Source of the DNA: SAR324 cluster bacterium lautmerah10
GTDB taxonomy: Bacteria > SAR324 > NAC60-12
Reading direction: 5' to 3'
Assembly (NCBI GenBank): GCA_001469005.2
Contig: LNZD02000022.1
Span: forward strand, 1-35,384
Length of the DNA: 35,384 bases
Under the pieces are notes generated by a model, which saw only the letters and a list, made by a program, of their open reading frames with translations, did not search any database and had not been told where the DNA came from. The stretch's first letter is position 1. Every line of letters begins with the position of its first letter. Positions 17,345 through 25,150 of the stretch are shown here, in pieces. The position numbers were made by a program, and so were the translations under genes.

Positions 17345-17350
17345 CCTCCT
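17345..17350 (-). promoter_or_regulatory. Strong ribosome binding site of tolR
   Basis: AGGAGG on the minus strand lies six bases before the tolR ATG. It is one of the best Shine-Dalgarno matches in the window and suggests independent, efficient initiation after the 143-bp tolQ-tolR gap. Confidence 0.8.
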
Positions 17351-17481
17351 TGAATAAGAACCGTGTCATCATGATTTTTTGAAAATTATGAATTTGAGAA
17401 ATCAAGCCCCGAGGTCATTTTGCAGGTAACGCTCAACCTTCCAGTGATTGAATTGAGATATAAGGTTGTTCTTGAATGGAC

Positions 17482-18216
17482 TCAGAATTTTCCGAATTCC
17501 TCCGTCTTTTTATAACGGCTGATGAGTTCCAACTGCATTCGATTCAACAGAATCATGGTAAATCGATCAAACTTTTGCCCGAGGATTTGGGTCCAATAAC
17601 TGATCATGTTGAATGCAGCCGAGGAAGGAATGGCGACAAAGATTCCTAAGGCAGTTGCCACAAGAGCTTCTGAAATGGCAGGAGCAACGACAGAAAGGTC
17701 TGCGGAACCCATGTTCCCTATCGCCGTAAATGCATTGATGATTCCGACGACTGTTCCCAAAACTCCGAGAAAAGGAGCAATATTGGAGGTGGTTGCCAGA
17801 ACCGAAAGCAAGGTTTCACGCCGTTCAGCCATCTGGTTCGAAACTCGATCCACCGTATGCTTGACCATGTTGTCGAAATCCTCCTTGAGGACTTTCATTT
17901 GGCTATCCGCAAAATTGAGCTCGGGGTAGTCTTTTTCAAATTTTTGCTGAACGTTAACGACCTCTTCAAAAACAATCCCAAGGTCATAATCCACCAAACC
18001 TCTTCGTTTGTTCGTATCGCAGAATTCAAGAATATCTTCTGCTGCATTGAAGGCTTTGACAAAGGCCGCATTCTTTTTATCTTCCCTTTTAAGTTGGAGA
18101 ATTTTGCTGATAATGATGCCCCAAGTACAAACTGAGAGAATCAGTAACAGAATAAATATGCTGAGGGTAATGAAACCCCCATGCAGTATCGCACTTACAA
18201 AATCATCAAAAGTCAT
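17482..18216 (-). CDS. tolQ: TolQ/ExbB/MotA-family proton channel subunit
   Basis: This encodes 244 residues with three predicted membrane helices: about 12-35 (GGFITLSIFILLLILSVCTW), about 140-165 and about 178-205. The family signature is clear in APFLGVLGTVVGIINAF and ISEALVATALGIFVAIPSSA. A cytoplasmic helical domain (about 40-135) follows helix 1. TolQ pentamers surround TolR to form the motor. The ATG at 18216 lies five bases after the stop of the broken Pal-like copy, so it may once have been translationally coupled to it. Confidence 0.93.
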   Translation of the reverse strand: MTFDDFVSAILHGGFITLSIFILLLILSVCTWGIIISKILQLKREDKKNAAFVKAFNAAEDILEFCDTNKRRGLVDYDLGIVFEEVVNVQQKFEKDYPELNFADSQMKVLKEDFDNMVKHTVDRVSNQMAERRETLLSVLATTSNIAPFLGVLGTVVGIINAFTAIGNMGSADLSVVAPAISEALVATALGIFVAIPSSAAFNMISYWTQILGQKFDRFTMILLNRMQLELISRYKKTEEFGKF

Positions 18217-18221
18217 TGTAT

Positions 18222-19356
18222 TTACTGGAGTTTAAACATGTAATCGGTTCTTCGGTTACGGGTCCACCAGTCCCTGACCGATTCCCCGGATTTTCGGGGC
18301 ATCTGACATTCCTCACCACGACTCACTCCAAATACCGGGACATCACCCTGCAAAGTGTATAGTGTGGTTAATAGTTTAATTGGTGTCTTCCAGCGCCTTT
18401 CTCCCAGCGCTTTGTTGTAATCATTGGAGGCGCGAACATCAGTATTGCCTTCAAGCTGGATTGAAACATCGCTGTAATCCGACAAGATCGGCATCAGAAG
18501 TTGATGGTTACGGTTGATTTCTTCGACATACTTGTCGATGTTGGAACGGTCTGTGTCAAAGTATGACGGTGAAATCAGCAGATGGTCTAGAACACCTTCA
18601 ATATCCCTGCAAAAAGCTTCGTCAATTTCTAGTCTCTTGTCTCTTTGCAAACGGGCATAGAGCTTCGCCATCGTTTCACTAAGGAAACTTTTTTCCTGTG
18701 CCACAACTTCTTCGACTTTCTTGGCAATCGAAGCAATATCTTCCTGACTCACATCTCCCGCTTCTTCCAAGATTTTTCGAACCTCATCTGCTGAAGTTGC
18801 AGCGGCCAATTTTTTCGCCAGCTCTTTAGTCTCTTGGACAATATCCTTTGTTTCCTTAACCACTTTTGCGATTTCTTCTTTGGAAAGATTGGTGGTTTCT
18901 TCAAGGACTTTTGCCAATAAAGCTTCTTGAACATTCCTGTTTTCTGCTTTGGCTTTGGCGATGATTTTTTCAACCTCTTCCCTTAATACTATCAGCAATT
19001 TTTTCCTGGAAAAGACGCTTGGCTTTCTTCTCGGCCCTCTTCTTAAGAACCTTGCTAATCTCTTGATTCAGTTCCTCTTTTGCCTCTTCGACCTTTTCTT
19101 TTTTAACCAGCAGTTCCTTTTTTTCAGCCAAGTCTTTGACCGCGAGTTCTTTGATCAGTTTTTTTCGTTGTTCTGCAGAGTCCTTTGCATTTTCGTCTTC
19201 AGCTCTTTGCTCATCGGTAAGTTCACCTTCATCATCCAAATCATCCAGAGTCATTGAAGCTCCGTCAGCTTCAGGCGGTGTTGTTTCCTTGGGAGGACAA
19301 CCAGTCAGGATGAAGGCCAAGCCAAGAATCAGAATCAAATTCAGTAAATTTTTCAT
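18222..19356 (-). pseudogene. Second Pal-like OmpA-domain lipoprotein, interrupted by a frameshift
   Basis: Two reading frames together equal one homologue of the neighbouring intact Pal-like gene. The first half (19356 to 18970) encodes a lipoprotein signal with lipobox LTGC (Cys20), an acidic stretch and a Lys/Glu-rich helix, stopping after FQEKIADSIKGRG. The second half (about 18998 to 18222) resumes one frame over at REEVEKIIAKAK and continues through a Pal-like domain: IQLEGNTDVRASNDYNKALG, SRGEECQMP and NRRTDYMFKLQ. It has no ATG near its beginning, only a TTG. Relative to its neighbour, about 110 bp (not a multiple of three) is missing at the junction near 18985-19005, next to a run of six A. 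Possible explanations are a true pseudogene, a sequencing or assembly error, or a +1 programmed shift. Both halves keep good protein-like sequence, so any break should be recent. Confidence 0.75.
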
Positions 19357-19471
19357 GGAACTCTTTTAGGTTTAGAGGAGTCCTGTCCTTTTAAAATACA
19401 GGGGTCCAGGATCAGAATGCGCAGCCAACGAGGATAAGTGATGAACCATAATTTTGGTCAATGTCAATTCA

Positions 19472-19500
19472 AACAGAAAATAATGCTTGAAATTTCTGTT
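19472..19500. promoter_or_regulatory. 8-bp inverted repeat between the two Pal-like genes
   Basis: AACAGAAA and its complement TTTCTGTT are separated by 13 bases in the 179-bp gap between the intact and broken Pal-like genes. No T-run follows on the minus strand, so a plain intrinsic terminator is not supported. It could be an RNA-processing hairpin or chance in AT-rich sequence. Confidence 0.25.
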
Positions 19501-19535
19501 GATCTCAAGAGGTTTTGGCCAAAGCCTTGATTCAC

Positions 19536-20771
19536 CTATCGTAACCTGAACATATAATCGGTTCTTCGATTTCGTATCCACCATGCCTCTTCAGACTCAC
19601 CTTGTTTTCGTTCAAGCTGGCATTCTTCGCCACGGCTTACTCCTGTCACTGGAATATCCGCCTGAACGGTATAGAGAGTTACTAGAACACGGCTTGGGGT
19701 TCTCCAACGTCTTTCGGCAAGAGCCTTATTGTAATCATTGGTTCCGCGTAAGTCTGCATTACCCTCCAATTGCAGCATGATGTCAGGAAACTCATTGAGA
19801 ATCGGCTCCATTAATTGGTAGTTACGGTTCATTGCACTGACATAGGAATCAATATCATACTTATTTGTTTCGAAATAGGTTGGTTCGATCAGTAAATGAT
19901 CCAGCAATCCTTCAATGTTGGAGCAGAATGCCTCCTCAACATTTAATCTCCGATCACGCTGCAAGCGTGCGTAGAGTTTTGCCATAGTCTCTCGGAGGAA
20001 TGATTTTTCTTCTTCAAGCATTTCCTCATTTTTTTCAACAATCCTGGTGATGGCTTCCTCACTGATATCACCAGCATCTTCCAGAATCTTTCTAATTTCT
20101 TTTGCTGTGGCGGCATTCCCGATTTTAGACAGAAGCTCCGTGGTTTCAGAGGCCACTTCCTGAACCTTTTCAACGACCTGCTTCACTTCCTCATCAGAAA
20201 GCGTTGTTGTTTCTTCCAGAACTTTTGCAAGCAGTACCTTCTTGACATCCTCTCCTTTCGATTTTGCCTCAGATATAATCTTTTCAACTTCTTCTTCACT
20301 TATTCCCAGATTCTTTGTTAACAAATCTTTCAATTCATCAACTTCCAACTCTCCTTTAGATGCCCTAGCAATCAATGTTTTGATCTCTTCTTCAGAAATT
20401 TTTGAATCTTTCTTCACCTTACCCGAAATTTGTTCTTCAAAAATCTCTTCGGCTTTTTTCTGAGCTCGGTTTTTGAGGATTTGATCGACTTCCTTTTTAA
20501 GGGCAACCTTACTGGCGCTTACTTTTTCCTTTTGTTCAACGACGATTTCTTTTTGTTTCGAATCTTGAGACGCCAGGTCCTTAAGCTTATTTTTTCGCTG
20601 TTCTAAATCCTCAATCCATTCACGATCTTCCTCTTGATCCTCTGCACTCAACTCAGGAATTTCCTCGAGATCTCCTACTTCAATGAGATTTTTTGGCGGC
20701 TCCGGAGCAGGTGGTGGCGTACAAGCAAACAAAATTGAGGGTAAAACAAAATAAAATAGTATCTTTTTCAT
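19536..20771 (-). CDS. Pal-like peptidoglycan-binding lipoprotein with a long helical domain
   Basis: This encodes 411 residues from the ATG at 20771, chosen because it begins a lipoprotein signal (MKKILFYFVLPSILFAC, Cys17); a start at 20822 would bury the signal behind 17 polar residues. After a Pro-rich linker (PPPAPEPP) come about 250 residues of charged helical modules, with recurring ISEEEVEKII-type helices. The C-terminal 110 or so residues are an OmpA/Pal-like domain: MLQLEGNADLRGTNDYNKAL, ERRW and NRRTDYMFRLR. The Asp and Arg that bind diaminopimelate in Pal (here in NADLRG and ERRW) are kept. Two domain cysteines (in EAFC and GEEC) are shared with the broken copy and could pair. It probably serves as Pal for this locus, although Pal normally lies after tolB. 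Confidence 0.83.
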   Translation of the reverse strand: MKKILFYFVLPSILFACTPPPAPEPPKNLIEVGDLEEIPELSAEDQEEDREWIEDLEQRKNKLKDLASQDSKQKEIVVEQKEKVSASKVALKKEVDQILKNRAQKKAEEIFEEQISGKVKKDSKISEEEIKTLIARASKGELEVDELKDLLTKNLGISEEEVEKIISEAKSKGEDVKKVLLAKVLEETTTLSDEEVKQVVEKVQEVASETTELLSKIGNAATAKEIRKILEDAGDISEEAITRIVEKNEEMLEEEKSFLRETMAKLYARLQRDRRLNVEEAFCSNIEGLLDHLLIEPTYFETNKYDIDSYVSAMNRNYQLMEPILNEFPDIMLQLEGNADLRGTNDYNKALAERRWRTPSRVLVTLYTVQADIPVTGVSRGEECQLERKQGESEEAWWIRNRRTDYMFRLR

Positions 20772-20845
20772 CAGAGAACTTGTGTTTCTTAAAATGTTAT
20801 TATTTTTTTTGAAACGCTTCATAGGAGTATTCTGGAATTAAATGG

Positions 20846-20874
20846 ATTTTATGCTTTTCAATGAGTTTCTGCAA
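20846..20874 (-). promoter_or_regulatory. Candidate sigma-70-like promoter of the Pal-Tol operon
   Basis: On the minus strand TTGCAG and TAAAAT are spaced by 17 bases. The -10 matches five of six consensus positions and the -35 three of six. Transcription would begin near 20839, leaving a leader of about 68 bases before the preferred ATG at 20771. It lies in the gap before the first gene of the tol block, where a promoter is expected. Confidence 0.35.
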
Positions 20875-20887
20875 TATTCAAACCCAG

Positions 20888-20963
20888 TTCTTATCATGAA
20901 ATCGACAAATTATTCGAATTTAAATGAAGAATGTTTTTTAAATGATCCTCATTCTTATCATGA
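20888..20963. repeat. 12-bp direct repeat upstream of the Pal-like gene
   Basis: TTCTTATCATGA occurs at 20888-20899 and again at 20952-20963, a start-to-start distance of 64 bp. The first copy lies just upstream of the candidate promoter and the second overlaps the 3' end of the NadD-PncC gene. The half-palindromic core ATCATGA could be a regulator site, but only two copies are seen. Confidence 0.35.
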
Positions 20964-22373
20964 TTTTTCAGCCTCAAGCTGAATCAACAACCATTTTAAT
21001 GCCTCAACAGAAAATTCTAATTGATGTTCTTTTTTACTGAAAAATGGATTGGCTTCGATTTTTTTGGTTTTCATGAAAGACTCTTGATCAACAGGATTCT
21101 TTCCAGCAAGCGCCAGAAAGGATACTCCATTTTTCCGGCTTCTTCTTTCAGGTGAAAGAGGTCCTGCCATACCTGTTTCAGCTAAAACCCAATCAGATCC
21201 AGTTTTCTGCTGAAATTTTCTGGCAAGTGCCTGAGCACGTTCGTGACTCACGGTGGAATGACGTTTGCCGGATGTTCCCAGAAGATCGAGCTGAGACTCC
21301 CGGCTGTAAGGGACGAGCACCTGGTTCAAATGCCTTGATGCTCCGGGCACGGCTGTGAAGGCTGCGGCGATTCTCCCTCCCGTTCCGGATTCAATAAAAC
21401 TGATGGTATGTTTTTGCCCCATCTTCTGAAGGGCATCCAGCATACTCAGCAGTTTTTTTGCATGTAACTCCAATTCCATCTCAAGTTTCTGGCAATGCCC
21501 GAGCCAGTTCTTTTCGGACATTGGCAAATTCTCGTCCTGGTAAAGACCACGGCTTTGAATCATGTCCGATGCAGATTCCGGCATGAACCCCAACAAGGAC
21601 TGTCCGGCCTGGACCGAACGGCGGATGACTGTTGATGAAAGGTTCAGCAAAACCCTCAGGGGTTGCGGTAACCATTCTGGGTCAAGGACCCCAACCCTGA
21701 GAACGATCCCTCTTTGTTCTTTCAAAGATTGGACGAGTTCCGGAAGATTTTCTTTCCCCCTAGGAACAACCAGCAATAATGCCCCTTCTTCGATAGCTTT
21801 CAGGTCATCATCGGAAAAAATTTTTCCATCCAACATTCGATTCAATAAATCAGTCCCGATCAGCATTGAAATCCGATCATCAGTTTGCTTCTCTGAGGAC
21901 TCTGCTGATTTTTCACGGTGGTGCTCGAAACCCTTCCCTTCTTTAAGTCTCATCACGTGTTCGGCCAAGCGCACAGGACGTTCCCAGCGAAACTCTGCGG
22001 TCGAAATTTCCCATGCTTCTCCCTTGAGCTTTAAAGGACTTTGCTTATCCATGGCAAGTCGAGCTGGATAGCTGAGTTCAGGATCCGCGAAACTCACCAA
22101 TGCCTGACGAAGAAGAGAAAGACGAATCTCGCCCTCAGGTATGTTTTTCCTTTTGGTTGGATCGGGATGCAATCCATTGGAAAGAATAAATACCACTTGC
22201 TTTAACTGCGGAATCTGTCTCAGCGCGCATTCTGCCAACAACAAATGATGAAATCCTGCAGGATCCGCAGTTAGAGGAAAATGAACCACCTCCCCAATCC
22301 CTTCAAGGGACAACCCGTCGAGAGCAGAAAAAAGTGATGGCGGAGGATTCTTGGACACGTAACGGGTATGCAA
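20958..22373 (-). CDS. Fusion of a NadD-like adenylyltransferase domain and a PncC/CinA-C nicotinamide-nucleotide amidase domain
   Basis: This encodes 471 residues from a TTG at 22373 (a GTG at 22358 is the alternative), 24 bp after the cimA stop. Residues about 28-278 resemble nicotinate-nucleotide adenylyltransferase: LTADPAGFHHLLLAE (compare the canonical T-F-D-P-x-H-x-G-H), LHPDPTKRK, LIGTDLL (171-177) and LSSTVIRRSVQAGQSL (245-260). Residues about 300-465 are a CinA C-terminal domain: FIESGTGGRIAAAFTAVPGA, LVPYSRESQLDLLG, VSHERAQALA and ETGMAGP. PncC deamidates NMN to NaMN, and NadD adenylates NaMN to NaAD, so the fusion would join consecutive steps of NAD salvage. The first His of the NadD HxGH motif is replaced, and the usual ESCTGG has Gly for Cys, so activity of either domain is not assured. 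Confidence 0.82.
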   Translation of the reverse strand: MHTRYVSKNPPPSLFSALDGLSLEGIGEVVHFPLTADPAGFHHLLLAECALRQIPQLKQVVFILSNGLHPDPTKRKNIPEGEIRLSLLRQALVSFADPELSYPARLAMDKQSPLKLKGEAWEISTAEFRWERPVRLAEHVMRLKEGKGFEHHREKSAESSEKQTDDRISMLIGTDLLNRMLDGKIFSDDDLKAIEEGALLLVVPRGKENLPELVQSLKEQRGIVLRVGVLDPEWLPQPLRVLLNLSSTVIRRSVQAGQSLLGFMPESASDMIQSRGLYQDENLPMSEKNWLGHCQKLEMELELHAKKLLSMLDALQKMGQKHTISFIESGTGGRIAAAFTAVPGASRHLNQVLVPYSRESQLDLLGTSGKRHSTVSHERAQALARKFQQKTGSDWVLAETGMAGPLSPERRSRKNGVSFLALAGKNPVDQESFMKTKKIEANPFFSKKEHQLEFSVEALKWLLIQLEAEKS

Positions 22374-22397
22374 AAGGAATTCTCAGGACAGGAAGAC

Positions 22398-23963
22398 TCA
22401 GGCAGCCGATTCCACCAGGTTTTTGTCGTTGATCTGATCCAATTGCATGAGATGAAGGTTGAGCATCTTCAAGGTTGCGTTCACTGCCGCCATAACCTGA
22501 TCTGGGTCGATGCCCACAGTCTGAACCCGTTTGCCGTTCATGTCCCAGGTAATGATCGATTCCGTCAGTGCATCGGTCTGTCCACCACGTGGAATTCGAA
22601 TCTGGTAATCCAGCAGTTGCGGGCACTGGAGATGATGTTTCTTAAGAATTTTTTTGACCGCACTCATGAAGGCATCGTAACCTCCATTTCCGCTTCCACT
22701 TTCGTTGTGTTCCTTTTTATCGAACATCATCCTGATGCTGGCAACAGACTTAAGATTCAACCCACTGGATATGGAACAATTCAGTAATTCGATCCGCTGC
22801 TCTTCATGGGTTTCCAGCACATCGGTTATGATGAAAGGAAGGTCGGCGAGGGTGATGGTTTTCTTCGAATCTCCAAGTTCAACGATTCTTCGAAGAACTT
22901 TCTGCAGATTTTCCTCCACCAGTTGAATCCCCAGTAATTCCAGATTTTTCACCAGGGAGGCTTTACCACTCATTTTTCCGAGGGCATAACTCCGGTTTCG
23001 ACCAAATCGTTCGGGATAGATTGGGTTGTGGTACAACCCTCCTTTTCGATCCCCGTCCGCATGGATTCCACTGGTCTGGGTAAACACATCCTCACCGACA
23101 ATGGGGGAATTCCGCGCCAGCCTCTTCCCGGAAAAGTTCTCCACCATTTCGGAGACCGGTGAAAGGTGAGTCTCATCAATGGATAGCTCTGCCCCGAGCT
23201 GATCTTTAAGCACCACCGCTATTTCTGCCAGTGATGCATTTCCTGCTCTCTCACCAAGACAGTTCATCGTGCAATGGATGCAGCGGATTCCGGCTTTGAC
23301 CGCATACATCGCATTCGCCACTCCAAGACCGTAGTCATTGTGCGGATGAAAATCGAAGGCAGCCCATGGAAAGCGTTCCTGCATGTCCATCATACTCTGA
23401 TATACCTGATCCGGTGACATCACCCCCAGGGTGTCAGGAAGCATAATCCTTGCGACTCCCTCATCCTTCAAACCGGCAACCATGTCATAAACATAATCCG
23501 GCAAGTCCCTGTAACCGTTGGACCAGTCCTCCAGGTAGACATTCACCCTAACCTTGTTCTGATGGGCATACTTAAGGGTTTTCCGGATATCTTTCAGGTG
23601 TTCATCAAGAGTTTTCCTCAGTTGGTTGGTGCAATGATTTTCGCTGCCTTTGGTGAGCAGATTCATCACCCTCCCACCGGCTTCTAAAATCCAGTCGACA
23701 CTCCGGTTGTGATCAACAAATCCCAAAACCTCGATCTGTTCCAAAAAGCCTTTATCTGCTGCCCAGGAGGTCGTCCTCATCACTCCATCCATTTCTCCCT
23801 CGGAGACCCTTGCGGAAGCAATTTCAATACGGTCAACCCTAAGTTTGTTCAAAAGAGCCTTAGCCACATTGGTCTTTTCTGCCGGGGTAAAGGAGATCCC
23901 CTGGGTCTGCTCACCATCTCTCAGGGTGGTGTCCATCAAAATGATTCTAGGTTCTGTTTCCAT
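22398..23963 (-). CDS. cimA: (R)-citramalate synthase / isopropylmalate synthase family enzyme, Leptospira CimA type
   Basis: This encodes 521 residues. The HMGL-like TIM barrel (about 8-280) has the metal and substrate motif DTTLRDGEQT (11-20), EIASARVSEGE, NVYLEDWSNG, LPDTLGV and the metal-binding FHPHNDYGL (His206, His208). The linker FTQTSGIHADGDRKGGLY and the C-terminal LeuA-type regulatory domain (about 395-510, with SGNGGYDAFM and IPRGGQTDAL) follow. Citramalate synthase condenses pyruvate with acetyl-CoA to open a threonine-independent isoleucine route, with isoleucine as feedback inhibitor. From memory the sequence tracks Leptospira CimA along its whole length, more than standard LeuA. 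LeuA activity on 2-oxoisovalerate cannot be excluded. The gene is followed by the NadD-PncC fusion 24 bp later. Confidence 0.85.
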   Translation of the reverse strand: METEPRIILMDTTLRDGEQTQGISFTPAEKTNVAKALLNKLRVDRIEIASARVSEGEMDGVMRTTSWAADKGFLEQIEVLGFVDHNRSVDWILEAGGRVMNLLTKGSENHCTNQLRKTLDEHLKDIRKTLKYAHQNKVRVNVYLEDWSNGYRDLPDYVYDMVAGLKDEGVARIMLPDTLGVMSPDQVYQSMMDMQERFPWAAFDFHPHNDYGLGVANAMYAVKAGIRCIHCTMNCLGERAGNASLAEIAVVLKDQLGAELSIDETHLSPVSEMVENFSGKRLARNSPIVGEDVFTQTSGIHADGDRKGGLYHNPIYPERFGRNRSYALGKMSGKASLVKNLELLGIQLVEENLQKVLRRIVELGDSKKTITLADLPFIITDVLETHEEQRIELLNCSISSGLNLKSVASIRMMFDKKEHNESGSGNGGYDAFMSAVKKILKKHHLQCPQLLDYQIRIPRGGQTDALTESIITWDMNGKRVQTVGIDPDQVMAAVNATLKMLNLHLMQLDQINDKNLVESAA

Positions 23964-23987
23964 AAAAAGTTTTTGTTGAAACTGAGA

Positions 23988-24368
23988 CTAGTTCCTTGAA
24001 CTTCGGGAGTGAAATATCAGGGTAAGAATTAAAACGTAGGTCAAAATCTCATGACTGTCTGAAGCCAGTCTTAGGCCTCCTGAACTGTAAAGCAGTAAAA
24101 TCAGACCGGAGAGGATCAAACCAATCCCTGCCATCAGTTGACTTCCTCCAGTGAATGAAACCGGGGTCAGACTTTTAAGCCGATGACGATGAGTCCTGAT
24201 ATGATCCCATGCGTACATCGGGAATATGACCATAAAAAACAGCCCAAGCCAGATGTGAAAGAGCACCAGCAGTTCTTCATGTTCGAACCACAAATTCCAT
24301 TCAGGGAAAGAGAGTAATAATCCTGAAATAATCAGAAAAATACAAATTAAAACAACCAGTTTGCGCAT
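23988..24368 (-). CDS. Small four-helix membrane protein, possibly cytochrome b-like
   Basis: This encodes 126 residues with four likely membrane helices: KLVVLICIFLIISGLLL, LLVLFHIWLGLFFMVIFPMY, GSQLMAGIGLILSGLILLLY and HEILTYVLILTLIFH. Histidines occur in or near helix 2 (FHIWLG, then DHIRTHRHRLK) and helix 4 (SHEILTY, IFHS). This arrangement recalls short DUF4405 or cytochrome b561-like proteins that bind haem through helical histidines, but the match is only by pattern. It lies 24 bp upstream of cimA on the same strand and may be cotranscribed, with no clear metabolic link. Confidence 0.65.
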   Translation of the reverse strand: MRKLVVLICIFLIISGLLLSFPEWNLWFEHEELLVLFHIWLGLFFMVIFPMYAWDHIRTHRHRLKSLTPVSFTGGSQLMAGIGLILSGLILLLYSSGGLRLASDSHEILTYVLILTLIFHSRSSRN

Positions 24369-24534
24369 ATTTGAAGGGTATCGGAGAATTTTTCATGAAA
24401 GTATACGGTTTTTTTAAAGAATCATGAAATCCGAACAACCGAATCATCTTTCAAGCCGATCTAGTATTGAGTTGTCAAAGCTTATAATGGAATTCTCCTT
24501 AAACAGGAAAACTTTCAAAAAAGAACAACTTGAT

Positions 24535-25143
24535 TTAGAAAATTTCTAGGTTCCGTAATTCTTCTTTGAGATGTCCTGGGCTGGTGAAACGAATGCCTTT
24601 TATTCCGAGTTTTTCAGCTGCTTCAATATTGTCCTGTCGGTCATCTATGAAGACGGTTTCTTCAGCTTGGAGATTGAAGGAATTTAAAAGATGAAGGTAG
24701 ATTTCAGCATCAGGTTTGATCATTTTCACCTGTCCGGAAATCACTTCCCCGTTAAACCATTTCAGGAATGGATATAGCCCTACCGCGGTTGGATAAGTTT
24801 CTGCGGACCAATTACTGAGAGCATAAACTGGAACCGATTTATCTTTGAGTTCTGATAAAATTTCGACCGTCTCTTCGATCGGACCTCCAAGCATTTCCTC
24901 CCATCGTCCGTAATAAGCACGGATGAGGATTTCTTCTTGGGGAAAACGATGGATCAGTTCGTCTTCAGCCTCAGCAATGGTACGCCCGGCGTCTTGCCTG
25001 ACATTCCATTCCGGACTGCACACTTCCCTGAGAAAATGATCCACTGCCTTTTCATCCGGCAGCAGTTTTCGATAAAGGTAGCGTGGGTCCCATTCGATCA
25101 AAACCCCACCCAGGTCAAAGACCACGTTTTTGATTTTCGCCAT
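24535..25143 (-). CDS. HAD-superfamily (IA) hydrolase, YihX-like
   Basis: This encodes 202 residues. Motif I is VFDLGGVL with the nucleophile Asp (about residue 10); the usual second Asp is Gly, as in the YihX subfamily, where this is normal. Motif II is VYALSNWS, motif III lies in VKMIKPDAEIY and motif IV is VFIDDRQDNIEAAEKLG. A four-helix cap (about 15-85) makes this subfamily I. The likely activity is dephosphorylation of a small phosphometabolite; YihX itself acts on glucose-1-phosphate, but the substrate here is unknown. Its ATG lies seven bases after the amidase stop, so it is probably coexpressed with the cell-wall pair upstream. Confidence 0.87.
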   Translation of the reverse strand: MAKIKNVVFDLGGVLIEWDPRYLYRKLLPDEKAVDHFLREVCSPEWNVRQDAGRTIAEAEDELIHRFPQEEILIRAYYGRWEEMLGGPIEETVEILSELKDKSVPVYALSNWSAETYPTAVGLYPFLKWFNGEVISGQVKMIKPDAEIYLHLLNSFNLQAEETVFIDDRQDNIEAAEKLGIKGIRFTSPGHLKEELRNLEIF

Positions 25144-25150
25144 ATTTTTA

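Noticed and set aside
18985-19005. Programmed -1 frameshift at the A-run of the broken Pal-like gene
   Set aside because: The second half is in the +1 (or -2) frame relative to the first, so a simple -1 slip would not join them; a missing segment also argues for deletion.
24440-24480. Perfect TTGACA on the minus strand in the gap between the HAD gene and the small membrane protein gene
   Set aside because: No acceptable -10 box at 16-18 bases, so a promoter is not supported.
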